From assembly GCA_026874595.1 (NCBI GenBank), contig CM049314.1, positions 32,761,229 to 32,825,228 on the forward strand: a stretch of DNA of 64,000 nucleotides, written 5' to 3'. A program made the position numbers and the translations under genes. This DNA comes from Sipunculus nudus. Its lineage: Eukaryota > Annelida > Sipuncula > Golfingiida > Sipunculidae. Below are positions 44,780 through 56,628 of the stretch, in pieces; within the stretch, counting starts at the first letter, position 1, and each line of letters begins with the position of its first letter. The notes under the pieces are model-generated. The model searched no databases, had not been told where the DNA came from, and saw only the letters and a list, made by a program, of their open reading frames with translations.

Positions 44780-45200
44780 TCGGCTCTGCCAGAGCCATCA
44801 ATAATTGTACGGAGCTACCTGCATTGATCAATCCATCGATCTGTCAATAAAGCAACCATATCTGTCACTTCGGGCTTATTGATGACGCTCACGAGTATCC
44901 TTTAAATCATCTAACAAATCCGTGCAGTGCTGTTGACACTGCGTTGCTGTGATCGGCCGGTGCTGAATGTCGACACTGCTCCCCTACTCAAGTCATGGCA
45001 CAGCTGCAGAATTCTCGCCCAATAAAACGTTTTACGTCAATCGGACTTGAAACATTACCCTCTTGAAATGTCAAACAGGGAAGACCAAAGGTTACCTCGC
45101 GGCTCGCCCGGATTATCTGTCCGAGTATTTCTTCACCACAGAGATGTCAATTATCCCCGGAGTCTGAGTAAAAGTCACGGTAATAGTGCCTGGTATGATA
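44780..45200. promoter_or_regulatory. Enhancer-like block
   Basis: Unique sequence with closely packed sites: CCATCAATAATTG, TTGATCAATCCATCGATCTG, GTCAATAAAGC, AAATCATCTAAC, CAGCTG and TTTTACGTCAATCG. A minus-strand acceptor/donor pair (TTACTCAG at 45177 side; GCGAG|gtaacc at 45097) encloses only 16 codons before a stop, so coding is not supported. Confidence 0.3.
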
Positions 45201-47042
45201 TACGCTGATACCCTCCAAGTACACGCCTTTTACATCAGACTTAAAGAAGAAAACTCCATTACCATTAAAGGAGATGCATAAAATACAAGACTTCTTACTT
45301 GTAAATTCTTCTTCACATAAATTCCTTTTTATTCATCCATTTATTATATTTTATTCATTATATTTTATTCAAACCGTATATTAGGAGTTAACTGTTTTTT
45401 ATGATGCCTATTCATTTAACCTTTCGGGCACTTATATTGTAACTTAAATGTTACTTTTATATATTCTTTGACCAAGGTTAAAGAAAAATCATTCTGCTAT
45501 TTATGTTAATATTAACATTTATTTTTATGTTTGAGTCATTTTTGAAGGTACTTTTACTTTAGTTTCTCTATTTAAAATGAGAGTATGAAAAATATACAAT
45601 GATCCCCCGCTAGCTAAGGTGTGGCTCCCTAGTTCACGTGGTGTTGGGCATTAACGTGATTCCGCCAAGTGATCAGCCGGATCAAGAAAGTCGGTCGTCT
45701 TGGTGGATTTGTCCGTTAAGTCCCGCCATTCGGAAGGGATTAATCAGATAACTAGTTTCTTGTGCTACTAATTTGGTATTCTTGACGGGATTACGGAAAT
45801 TTAAATTTAAAATTTTATTTCGATGAAATAATTTTCCTATAATTCACGATGAGGGCATGGTCACTAAAGCGTTTTGTTACGGTATCTTCTCTGCGGCTAC
45901 TGGGCGGGGTCCAGTTGCCCCTAAAATGTCTCCATAGATAGATTTGCGTCTTTGAACTGTTCTTGGAGTACACCTGTCGGATTCTCGTTGCCTTTCCAAA
46001 TCGAAATAATTAATTCCGTAATCCTAAGTACCCCAATGCTTACATACGTTAAAACACTGAAATATCGCAAATCGGATTTCGGAATTCATAGCGCACAGGT
46101 ACACTTCTGCATTTAAAAACAATTATAATAGAAATTGGGTTGTTTTTTAAAACAGCTTCTGTAATAACATCAGAAGCAGACAAAACTGTATGCTGTTTAT
46201 ATATACTCCTACAGAAAACATATTTATACCTTCCATGCACTTTGTTTTGTCCCCATAGTTTATATAGTGAATCTACGTAATGTTTGAAATTAAAGTGTAA
46301 TCGTAAAAATATGAGAATTTACATTAATATGTTAATTTAGGCATTTAGGCAGTTTTCCATCTGTTTTTTTTTTCACATAAGGCCTTTTGTTAAGTCTAGG
46401 TAAATCCTGGATATCTTTTCATTTGTTCAGTGTTCTTAAACATTTTTTTTATTTCTAATACCAATACTTTTTTATTTCTAAAGGAAGAAAAATACCGAAT
46501 AAGTCTTTATTGATTTAAGGTAAACATAACGATAAGCGTAAGGGTAAACAAAGCACATAAAGTTTGATTAAGCACAGGGCTTGACTTACCAATGCCCATG
46601 GAAGTCAAATTTACTTTCTCCTACCTTAGCGCCCGGCACCTTTAGTGAAGAATTCCCACCCTCCTACAGAAAGCCTGGTATTCCTCGAAATTACCGGGAA
46701 CACGTCGGTAGAATGACGACGTGCCGGCTCACTGGAAACGGCACTGGGAGTGGCAGGGTGGGTATCTGGCAAGAGAATATGCTATCGCAACGATTGCAGA
46801 AGCGGCGAAAATTGAGTTATGTTAATTAAGATCAGCGGCGGAGGCCTGAGAGCAGATACTGGGCGTTACTACCCTGGAAGCATCTGAACTGCGTGGCTTA
46901 GTGCCTCAGGCTGACACTGCAGTGACAGGTCCGAAGGAAATGGAACAGTTACAGACTTATATGACATTCACACTAACCAAAGATATATAGTATTATACAC
47001 CAGTTATTATGAAGATACAGCCGTGCATCATACAATTTAAAG

Positions 47043-47104
47043 CAGTGGCGTCAATTTTTCTTCCAGGGTGGGGGGGATGATTCGCCGACATCCCCCCTAA
47101 CATA

Positions 47105-47147
<43 letters not shown>

Positions 47148-47181
47148 ACACACACCTTTTTGGCGCCTGTGTGACACATTT

Positions 47182-47244
<63 letters not shown>

Positions 47245-47515
47245 TTAATCACATTTCAAATATATTTCAATATAATATTTTACAGTAAACTCATAAATGG
47301 AGCATGTCTATATTCTATTCAAACCTATTTTTCATTTACAATATATTTATATATATATATATATATACATATATATATTTAAATATATATATATATATAT
47401 ATATAATTCTCTGAAAAGTGGGGGGGGGGATGATAACATTGACCATGCCCCCCCCTTGCCAAAAAGTGGGGGGGGGGGGATATATACCCCCATCCCCCCT
47501 ATATTGACGCCCCTG
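47043..47515 (+). mobile_element. hAT-type MITE copy 3 with perfect 8-bp target duplication
   Basis: Starts CAGTGGCGTCAATTTTTC and ends TATATTGACGCCCCTG, so the inverted termini CAGTGGCGTCAA / CAGGGGCGTCAA match at 11 of 12. ATTTAAAG is present on both sides (47035-47042 and 47516-47523), the 8-bp duplication expected of hAT transposition. The interior is mostly (AT)n and G/C runs with no coding capacity, so it is non-autonomous. Confidence 0.85.
47104..47405. repeat. (AT)n blocks inside the hAT-type MITE
   Basis: Three AT tracts (47106-47150, 47187-47242, 47343-47405) that expanded within the element at 47043-47515. Open frames here are artefacts. Confidence 0.9.
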
Positions 47516-47646
47516 ATTTAAAGAATTACATGACTGCTTAGACAAATGAAATTTATATGAATAGTTTACTTTAACTTGGTAGATGCAGCTATTACCAATT
47601 AATATTTAATCTTTTCCCTGTTTATATAAAAAAATCGGCATAGATA

Positions 47647-48000
47647 AGGCCAAAAAAAAAATAAAAGGTATGGTTCTCAGGTACCGCCCGCATCAGTTTT
47701 AAACCCCCGCATCAAAAATTTTTATTTTGATTTTCAATAGAAACTTACCAATTTTGAGCTTCAGCTGCTCGGACATTTCTTTCAAGAAGATAAATCATAC
47801 AATTTCCTTTATTATATAGTGCTCTATATTATAGTGCTCTTGTTTAGCAAAATAAATGTGTTTTTATCATGCTTTTCCCTAAAAATTGACATTTTTATCG
47901 AAGCATACCAAAAAAACTAAAAATAAAAAAACCGCCCGCCCGCACTGATTTCTGATAAAAAGTGCCTGAGAACCATACCTTTTTTTTTTTATTTTGGCCT
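47647..48000. mobile_element. Inverted-repeat element, about 350 bp, with long TIRs
   Basis: The left end has AGGCCAAAA, an A-tract and AAGGTATGGTTCTCAGG; the right end is its reverse complement (CCTGAGAACCATACCTTTTT then ATTTTGGCCT). About 35 bp pair, with small A-tract length differences. GC-rich ACCGCCCGC blocks sit just inside both ends. No coding capacity and no clear target duplication. Transposon superfamily not assigned. Confidence 0.65.
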
Positions 48001-49989
48001 AATGTCTTATTATTAAATGATATGTACTCCTTTCGTCTCTCCTCGAACAGACACACATCAACACAGTGACATAAAACTTTATGATCCCTATATGCGTCGT
48101 CTTTTAATACACAAACCAAAACGCCATCTTTAAAATCGGCTTATTATGCTTAAAGCCAGGATTGAAAAATTATATTAATATTATAATTAAATAGGTTTTT
48201 TTTAAATCTATTTATACATATTCATTTTGGAACAGGAGGAATAAATTAATATTGCGAAAGATACGAATGTTATAAGAAAAGCTCTGTTGCATAATTGGTT
48301 TCGTGTAATGGATCCCAGTAGTTGCTTCCTGTTATGCTTAGTTTTCAGGTCAATGACATTGACTTCAATTTACCACTGCGTTTTTGCAGAGCATAATTAA
48401 ACCTGGGTAATCCCACAAGAATGAGGACATTTATAATAAACCATTGTCATTAGATAATCCTTTGAGCATTACCGGAATCTGGTCCTTGAAACTTATAACT
48501 TATAATCCCTTGAAAAACTCTTAAATATAATATCATTTTGAATGGTGATGCTTGTTACTAATACATATTTTATGTTAAAGCAGCCGTCTCCGTTTGTATA
48601 TAGAACGTGTATCTTTAGTGTCCTGTATGCTTCCTTTCACGACCTACTAGTTTTTCATTTTTCGACTTTAAGAAGGCCATATATACCCTACAGTTAAACT
48701 ACTCTAACTGGGCTCAAAGGCATGCCGAAAAGCATATCGAAAAACCACCTTTTAGTCCAATAATTGACATGTCGGATTTTTTGGGCAGACACAGGAATAT
48801 AGAATATGGGACTCAACACCAAGACACAGGTAAATCAGAGTTCTGTGGAAGTGAAAGTAGACACAATACGTAACTAGAGAATGGGGACCCGTTGGGTCCC
48901 GTTGAAGAAGAAGGGTATATTGCCGCGTTTTGTGTCCTAAGACCCGTTGGGTAGTGAGCTCTCCAGATTCGTAAGGTAGCAACATCTGGTGCTCGATACA
49001 GAACAAATAATATTAATGTATTTGTGGTAATATGCCAAGGGGAAGGTGAGCAATGGCGAGGTGGAGAGCGGTGTGATGTTGTGCGACAGACCTGAGATGT
49101 CATGCTGCTGGGAATTCAATTGTGTGCAAGTGGAAGGGCCACATTGGTGTGTATTCTGTAAGTTAGGGCGTCTGACTGACGTTGGTAGCAAATCAGGCCT
49201 ACTGTCATGGTCTGTTTCTGCGGGTTTTCTAGGACAAACAAACAAACAGACAGGACAATTTCAGTAGTATATAGAAAAATAGATAGATAGATCCTAGCAT
49301 GCACGGGAATATTGAAGATAACGGTACAAGACGAAAGTCTAAATATTATTCTATTTCCCCGATTAGTATCCTAAAGGCAGGGTGTGCGATCTCCAAGCTG
49401 CCGTCAAAACACTGATTTGGGCCCGAATCTCCCCATGTAAAAATTCACGAAAATATAAAGTACATGTTTTTTTTCATCTGTTAAGGACGCGCGTGTGAAA
49501 GTGTGGCAAATAACATTATTTATTCGTCCTATTGATGCTAATTTGCAGTAAATCACATTCATTTCGGTAAATGAATGAGCTGTCTCGAACGTGTCTCAAA
49601 TTCTACTTTTCAAGCAAAAATTATTTTTGAAATAATAAAACATCATGCATATAATTTCAAAAATTCCAATTATTCCTTAAAATAAAAATTTTGAAGAGCC
49701 TATGAATCTTAATAAAAATTTTGCTGACTGCGTAAAATCATAAACAGAATGTCTTCTTATCTAGTGATATTTTTTAAAGAATAAATGAGCGCAGAACGGC
49801 ATTGCGATGTTAGGGGTGGAGCCTATCAGTTCATTGCTCGGTCACTGTATTTTTGGGGCCACTGGGCTATTGCAAGATACCATGGCCTAACATGGGAAAA
49901 ACTAATCACTGCCAGGCCTAGCAACTTTTTCGTAAAATCATATTTATTTGAATGAACCTGTGGGCTGCTTGTAGTATATCAGTACAGAT

Positions 49990-50400
49990 AGCAGAGCCCC
50001 TGACAGCCAATAACATGCGGAATTCACCGCCCCGAGAAATAGAGCAGGGCAGAATTTGATATTAATTGCCAGGTCATCTGATTAAAATCACCCATTGACG
50101 CTAATATGCGGAGTTCTGATGTATTTATATGTAGACCCGGACGTAAGTCGCGCCGCGCCCCATTCTCTCTCTGACAAGCAATCGCAGATAATCATTAAAA
50201 ATGGCGCCGCCGCTCCCCTTGGCCTCGTTCTGAAACACACTGTTCACCGAAACCTGCATTTCATACAATTTATGATTCGCCCGATCACCATTGGGCATCT
50301 ATCTGTTTTGTGCTATTTTCTTTTTCTTTCTAAACCCATATCATTTCCACTGTTTTTAAAATCTTACGTCCCAGGACGCAGCCACATTCAGAGTTAGAAT
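49990..50400. promoter_or_regulatory. Enhancer-like block
   Basis: Unique GC-balanced sequence containing CTGACAGCCAATAACATGCG, TTGATATTAATTGCCAGGTC, ATCTGATTAAAATCACCCAT, AATCGCAGATAATCATT and AAAATGGCGCCGCCGC. The last includes AAAATGGCG (YY1-like core). Multiple ATTA sites suggest homeodomain input. The 100-codon frame at 50095-50397 has no supporting splice or family evidence. Confidence 0.35.
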
Positions 50401-50789
50401 ATTTATGGTTGGTGGTGCGAATTTCCAGCCACGTGTAATTGTAAAGTTATTTGTTTTCTTAATGAATATATTCATGTACACACTATCTGGCACAGGACAA
50501 CGTAACACATTCATTTGGTGACAATGAAAAATTCTCTCTTTCTCTCTCCGATACGCTCACACATACATACGCTAGGTATATATACATTTATTGATATATT
50601 TGCGTGTTGGTGCAAGTGTTCATGTTTACACAAGTGTGTGTAACCACATATATTATATTTTAAGTTAAGTTCATTGGGCAGTTAAACTCTAAAGTCAACA
50701 TGGTAACCTGATACTTCTGGTCTGGCCTCGAACTGAAGTTAACCAGGGTCATGTGAGACTGAACCGAAGATGTTCACGTCACATCTGCA

Positions 50790-50960
50790 TATAGGAAGGC
50801 GCCAAACGGGCAGATGCTGAATGAAGCCATGCATTCATTTCCCGTCATCTCTCTGAATAATTCATCAGTTCTTGCAGATGTTATTCATTAGCTGGAGTTT
50901 CATACATCCTGTATTAATAGCAGTTGACTGCGTTTCTTTTCCAAATAACATGTCTGCCTG
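50790..50960. promoter_or_regulatory. Short enhancer-like block
   Basis: TGAATGAAGCCATGCATTCA, CTGAATAATTCATCAG, TTATTCATTAGCTGG and TATTAATAGC occur within 170 bp of otherwise unique sequence. Homeodomain/POU-like site density is the only evidence. Confidence 0.25.
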
Positions 50961-51054
50961 CTTGCTTGGTGATCCCTGAAAATGACATTTTAATTGAAAA
51001 TATTATTTTCTTATTTCAATTTGCTTCAATTAAACATTACTTTTATTAATATTG

Positions 51055-51112
51055 TGCTGTTGTTGTTGTTGTTACTATTATTATTATGTTATTATTATTA
51101 TTATTTTCTTCT
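51055..51112. repeat. TTG/TTA trinucleotide repeat
   Basis: GTTGTTGTTGTTGTTACTAT then TTATTATTATTATTATT. No gene within 50960-51850; a G-run follows at 51523-51536. Confidence 0.85.
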
Positions 51113-51839
51113 TGTTCGGGTTTTAATTAATATCATATAATCTTGAAAATACGTGTAATCATAGGACTGTCAACCATATCGCACTACACATATGACAATC
51201 TTAGGTTCATGTTCTCAACAAATTCATATATGTAAATGTAATATACCGATTAATCAAATACTTTCGATACCCTCGTTCATTTTTATCATTCAAACCTTTA
51301 AAGTAAATGCTTTTAAAAACTTCTTATGGATGCTTTTGGACGTCATAAATAAATGCTGCTTGAACTGCTGAACTTGATATAAGTATTCCGCATTCCAGAG
51401 AGGCTGGTCACAAAGTGTGTACATATCAAGCATTTTTTAAAATAATTTATGTCAAGGAAGTTAACGATTGTGACTTATTTTTCAGTAATATAAGCCAAAA
51501 CTATATATATCTGAGTGTGTGTGTGGGGGGGGGGGGATGCAGTGGTCAACTATCTGAGTGGTGGCTATGATATATTTTATATGATAAGGTATATAAAAAG
51601 CCTCACCCAACAATCAATTTAATATATCACAAGTCATTTGGCTCCACCTGGACCAATGGGAGTGTCAGACAAATGATGGATTAGAAAAATAAGGAAGTAG
51701 ATTGTGAGTTAACTCGGTCCACCTGTGGAAAGAACTGTGGGTGTTTTTTAAGATGTTGCGTAAATATACCTAGCACTTAGGCCGTACATTACTAGTAGCT
51801 GAGGTACAGCACTAATGGCTTAATACAAAAGATGAAAGT

Positions 51840-52300
51840 ACCCATACTGATAAATTAATCAGGGGAGCCGTTATTTATACATTTAGACCACTTGCTTACA
51901 CGATTCTAATGAGGTCCTGATGACAGGGCGCTAATGCGCTTGCGTAATTAATTCTTGATGTGCATCATCAATTAGTTGCCTATGAGACCGCGGCCGCACG
52001 CAAAACAAGTCCTCGGAACTCTTACAAACGCTCTCCCTCATGGGTTTTGACAAATCTCCGCCTGTTTCGTTAGTCCCATCGAAAAGCTAATTATTCTTTC
52101 CGGGGCTATGGTTGACAGGAAAACGTCACCATTTTCTTCACGGCCGCCCGGATAACAGTTCTCTCGGATGGAAAATAAGCTGCCTGTTGTCAAGGCCTGA
52201 CATCATTTATCATTTAATTTATATGAACCCCGGGAGGAAATGTATTACTTTCTAAGATTTAATCAACCACTCCCTCCCTTTGGAGTTCCGGTCATACCTT
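51840..52300. promoter_or_regulatory. Enhancer-like block with TAATTA palindromes
   Basis: Unique sequence with GTTATTTATAC, CGATTCTAATGAGG, GGGCGCTAATGCGCTTGCGT, AATTAATTCTTG, CATCATCAATTAGTTG, GAGACCGCGGCCGCACG and AAGCTAATTATTC. GC-rich tracts alternate with TAATTA sites as in deeply conserved developmental enhancers. Conservation itself cannot be seen here. Confidence 0.35.
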
Positions 52301-52420
52301 TCCCTTAGGAATGCCTTCATCAACCACTAGCTGTGAATATGTCTTGCTTTAAAGTAACGCAGTTGCATCGAAAGATCTCCCTCTGTCTTCGACTCTGTAA
52401 CCTTTTCTTTCTCTGGACAG

Positions 52421-52526
52421 GGGGACCAAGGAATTGTCCAAGTGACGGCCAGGTATACAGACAGGATTGGGTAACCTTTGGTTGGCGCACACGGTGGACC
52501 CGGCCACAGGACAAATGTCGACAGAC
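52421..52526 (+). CDS. Orphan exon candidate, unrecognised product
   Basis: A long pyrimidine tract and acceptor (ttttctttctctggacag) precede 52421; donor CAGAC|gtaagc follows 52526. One frame is open over the 106 nt: GPRNCPSDGQVYRQDWVTFG then WRTRWTRPQDKCRQ, rich in Trp and with two Cys. No neighbouring exon was found to join it to. It lies just downstream of an enhancer-like block (51840-52300). Confidence 0.25.
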
Positions 52527-53699
52527 GTAAGCAGCAATTTTGAAAGCAGAGAACATGTTATTATGTAGTATACTGGAAAATATATACCAGCCTTAAAATC
52601 TTAGAGTCTGCCGTTATATGCATGGTGATCAAAGCGTTTTTACTATATTAAGCCTGCAGAAATAGTATTCCCAACATGTGACTTATTTTTTTTTCTTAAG
52701 ACGATTCTACGATTGCCTGTCTTGGTATTTAATAAGAACGTGACGACGACGGAAAAAGTCCAAACATGATTAGCCTTGCATGACTGAAATTCTTCTGAGC
52801 TATAAACAATCCGTATATCATAAAATAGAAAAATATATGAACTTGTCAAAGATTACACTACCAGGAAAGCTACCTATAACGATTGTATTGTACATTGTAC
52901 CAAGAAGCAAGCTGTAAATTTTCCGCGAAAAGAACAAATGCTGCGGCAGGGAAGTAAATAAAAATCGGAACACTGGATTTATTAATCCACATTCAGCACC
53001 TGTCGAACATAATTTTCGTTTTCTATTATCTTGACCAGCACAACCCAAAAGTCATAGAACAAATGTCAGGCTTGAAACATTTTTTTACAGGAAGAATAAA
53101 CTTTATGGGGTTGTTCCAAATGTAACTGCGAATACCACACAGTCCTGATGTGGCCAGGATGATATAATCTATTTATGAGGCACGTTGCATGGTCCTTTCT
53201 TTTCTGCCCCGTCCGTGCTATATACCATGTGTGTGTTATCAAATATTAAGGCGGAACTGACACAACCTGTCACTCATTACGTAACAAACGTGTCACTTAA
53301 CCCGGGTAAAAAATCCATACACTCATTAATGCTTGCATCGTCCTTCATCAAAAGACCGGCAGAGATAAAATATTGATACCTTATATAGTGTCAGCTAGCT
53401 GATGGCACACTCGCAAATAAACCATCATGCATGCGTAGCTAGAGTGTTCTAAGAGCGGTGTAATCAGATCCTTTTGGCTTTTTTTTCAAATGAAGGATTC
53501 AGATTTATGAATATATAATTATGCACATATGTTTCGGTGGATGCAAACATGGAGGGGTGTCATAGTGCATACTTATTATGAAACCATCCGAAAAGTCAAT
53601 TTCCTGCCATGCTGTGGCTAAATGTTGTATCTTGCTTCAAATTAGTTGATAATCTTAATAGTCTTAAACAGTTTGTCAAATCCACTAGCTTTACGTAAT

Positions 53700-53985
53700 A
53701 GAGACTGACCGGCTTCAGTGGAACATTTGTAGAGCACAGGGCCCAAAGGGCGGAGTTCGTGAGTTTGAATTTCAGCAGAGGCGATGAGATTTTTTTACGG
53801 TCGGTCTCTACCCAGTCTTAATTGTAAGGCCGTGCCAAACGGCCAGGTTTCCCTCACAAACAAGTACTCCTTTCAAGGCTTCCATTGTGATTTGACACAG
53901 CAATGGGGGGGGGGGTGCGAATACTCACACAGGGCCCGCAGGTGCAGTAGTCACCAGGCTTGGTTTACACCAAGATATTAAATGA
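53700..53985 (+). repeat. Probable SINE with tRNA-like head
   Basis: TTCAGTGGAACATTTGTAGAGC resembles an A-box region and GTGAGTTTGAATTTCAGC a decayed B-box about 40 bp later. They are followed by a body of about 200 bp containing GGTTTCCCTCACAAACAAG and a G-run. Seen once in this window, so the family assignment is tentative. Confidence 0.35.
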
Positions 53986-55857
53986 GAGAAAGCGTGTGAT
54001 ACTGCCCTGTCTGGTAGTTAGAAACTGGAAAAGAACTCTGCAGATGTTTATATACTTAGTTAGCTAGCATTAAAAAGGAGGCGGTTATCTCCAACAAGAG
54101 ATACAGTATATAGCACCTTAAAAATCAAACTGGACCAACTTTTAATGATAGGATATTAAAAATGAGCTTGCCTCATTCTGTCCTAAAATTGATGCGACTT
54201 TTCATTTTATTTCATAAACAAATTTAATGGAAATATTCGTTATCAATACTTTAGTAAATGACATGATCACAGAAAAATATCATGTTCTGCAAGTTGCATA
54301 CACAGGTCTGTTTTTTAACACTCAATTTACGCTGTTTGCCGCTAATTCCGTACCACTGTAAGTAGAAATAGGAACCTCAAAATATGCAAAAATTTGCCAG
54401 GTGAAGCAGGTATGATTAGACTACCAAAGCATTTCTGGCGTTTTTGATTATGCTTTTCCCAGAATTATTCGTCTGGTACATGTTCCTGATGTGTTATTCT
54501 CGGCATATCGACAACCTGGTCTAAAGCTAACATAATCATGAGTCCAGAACTTCCAATTTATGTTCAGCAAGTGTATTCCGTGTTTAAATCACATATATGC
54601 CTTCTAAATGGATCGGATACTACGTATATTTTTACGTGTATACCTTGTACAGTTCACATGTATTAATTTATGTCTCAATTATATAACATAATAAACCTAC
54701 ATATATATGTTTATTTATAGTCTCTCCCCTAGAATATGTGTGCTTTAAGATGTTGACAGTGTCTCTTGCACGACATATTATGATATTGCTTAATAAATCA
54801 CGACGGAATTATTTTCACCTTTAAAATAATAAGACGTTATGAGCATCACGCTCTGGCTTTAAATAGGCCTTTCGCATGCTAACAAGTAAACGTACGATTA
54901 TTACATGCGTTTGTCGTGATAAAGTGAGCAACTAATGACGGGAGCTTAAAAATTTACGAGCCGCCTACAGACACCGTAGATGCGAGCGGTATATTGGACA
55001 TACTCCGTGGATTTCGTGTACAGTCTACATGCATGTCACTCTAGCTCTTCTCCGGGGGTTTGGTGAAGAGCAGGCTATTAAGTTCTGTCGGTGAGTTAAG
55101 TAACATGTATTGAACAAGCCCTCTGTATATATAAAGTGGGAAACTTGATCAAAGCCGCGGCTGATTGACAATGAACCCGGGATGACGTTCCGTGTATGAG
55201 GAGAGAGGGACACAACCCCTCGCCGCCGGCAGCCGATTGATCAAGCCCCGGGGGTAGGGGAATACAGTGCCCCGGGGAAAAGGGGCTGTCCGTTATCAGC
55301 TCCTTGGCGGGAGGACCTTTGACACGGTGAAAACAATAACATTGATATCGTTTGTCTTGATACTCACGCTGGACCAGATGTGGCTTCAAATGCATTTCCA
55401 TTTGAATTTGAAATGCAAGCATTAAACTTTTTGATTTGCGATTCGAATGCAAGTGCAGTTCTTAACTGCTATTGTACAATAATAATCACAAAAAGTCTTC
55501 ATTAAGATCCATTAAAAATAATATATTTTAATAATACATTCAATCAAGAATAGTTTAAGTAGCTCCATGTTATAAGTTTACAACAACAATATATACACGT
55601 GTCTTTATATGAGGTGCCACAATAGATTCAAGATTGTAATTTTTAATTATGTTTGCAATTCATCACATATGCCTCTACATTTGTTTCTTTTGAAAACGTA
55701 TACTTGCATTTATTTACACAAAACCTCAGCTTTACCCTTATGTGACCTGAACATTATAATGGACAAGAATCTAACATTTGAAAACTGACATCCATTAACA
55801 AATACGAAATATAATGCGTTTTTAAACCACTTTTCCGGTTCAGATGATGGAAGATGT

Positions 55858-56628
55858 TGTTACAGGTGCCATTTTTATTGTGTGACATTGGCGTAACTCG
55901 TGTTGTAGCGGCCTCGCCTGGCCGCATGTTGCACTTTATATTTAATCCGTACTGGTTGAACTCTCGTTGTCATGCTAGCTTGGGGCTTTCTTGCCTTGCC
56001 GAGACGGGTCGGCTCACGGTTGAACCCTGGCATGTAGATACACAGTGTTCTTTGTTCTAGTATATTCTTTGAGCGTGTTTATTATGTTAGGTTCTTTAGA
56101 TTGTTCGAGAAATGGAAAATTCTCGGCTTGAGGTGAAAAGTTATATAAAGAGGCTGTGTTTTAGAGCCGAGGGAGAGGTGAGAGAATATTCCAGCGGACA
56201 CAGGAGCTTGTATGTCAGTTTGTGGGACCTATTGCGATAAACGCGGCAATTATAGATTTTCTTTAGATTTTCTTCTGGAAATGTGACGAATCTTATTTGG
56301 TCTTCAGTTTACTTTCGGGATTGTTAAAAGAGCTTTACATTCGACTGTTATTCTCCGAGAGAATTTGTGTGAACTGTTGGTCCGGCTTATACATTTTAAA
56401 GAACTTGTCGCTGTGACAGTGGTGGTATCCAGGTACTGTGCACTTTGTTTATTAGGCTGTGTGATTATACTGATTTGCTGTTATATTGTTGTTGTACTGA
56501 GTAATTGTATTGATTTAGTGTATTGTAATGTTAGGGTTGTTTTAAGAATAAATTATAGTTATTTGTTAACAAACAACACTGACTTCTTTATTCATTCCCC
56601 TAAACATTTTACGCTGCCTAGTGTAACA
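55858..56628 (+). mobile_element. Probable solo LTR (771 bp), Gypsy-like ends
   Basis: Begins TGTTACAGGTGCC and ends CTAGTGTAACA, giving the TG..CA ends with TGTTACA/TGTAACA inversion common in invertebrate Gypsy LTRs. Internal order fits an LTR: a TATA box (TTATATAAAG, 56141-56150), a GC-richer stretch, then AATAAA (56547-56552) and a T/G-rich tail. No coding region or second LTR nearby, and flanking 5-bp target copies do not match, so it is a solo or damaged copy. The 108-codon open frame at 56365-56691 lies across it and is not considered a gene. Confidence 0.5.

Larger units (their letters stand above)
39080..46980. other. Intergenic stretch without supportable genes
   Basis: Contains repeats R3, R1 and R2, TTAA-type elements, a tRNA-like head and the enhancer-like block at 44780. 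Two isolated minus-strand donors (39362, GAAGCT|gtaagt; 46589, GGCATTG|gtaagt) could be leader exons of an unseen transcript, but no coding continuation was found. Confidence 0.55.
48001..55857. other. Intergenic stretch with enhancer-like blocks, no supportable gene
   Basis: Between the inverted-repeat element and the LTR. Holds three enhancer-like blocks, an orphan exon candidate (52421), a probable SINE (53700) and a CGACCTGAC/CGGGTTTTCTAGG SINE-like fragment at 49150-49255. The remainder is AT-rich with short chance frames. Confidence 0.55.

Noticed and set aside
45097-45177. Minus-strand coding exon between TTACTCAG and gtaacc
   Set aside because: The only frame open at the start meets TAA after 16 codons, before the donor.
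46589-46625. Upstream first coding exon (ATGGGCATTG|gtaagt) for the receptor gene
   Set aside because: Only three codons before the donor, 19 kb beyond the recognised signal-peptide exon; a leader exon of another transcript is possible but unsupported.
55096-55452. 118-codon minus-strand frame with a GTGAGTATC donor at 55367
   Set aside because: No convincing acceptor and no family resemblance; composition changes abruptly inside the frame.
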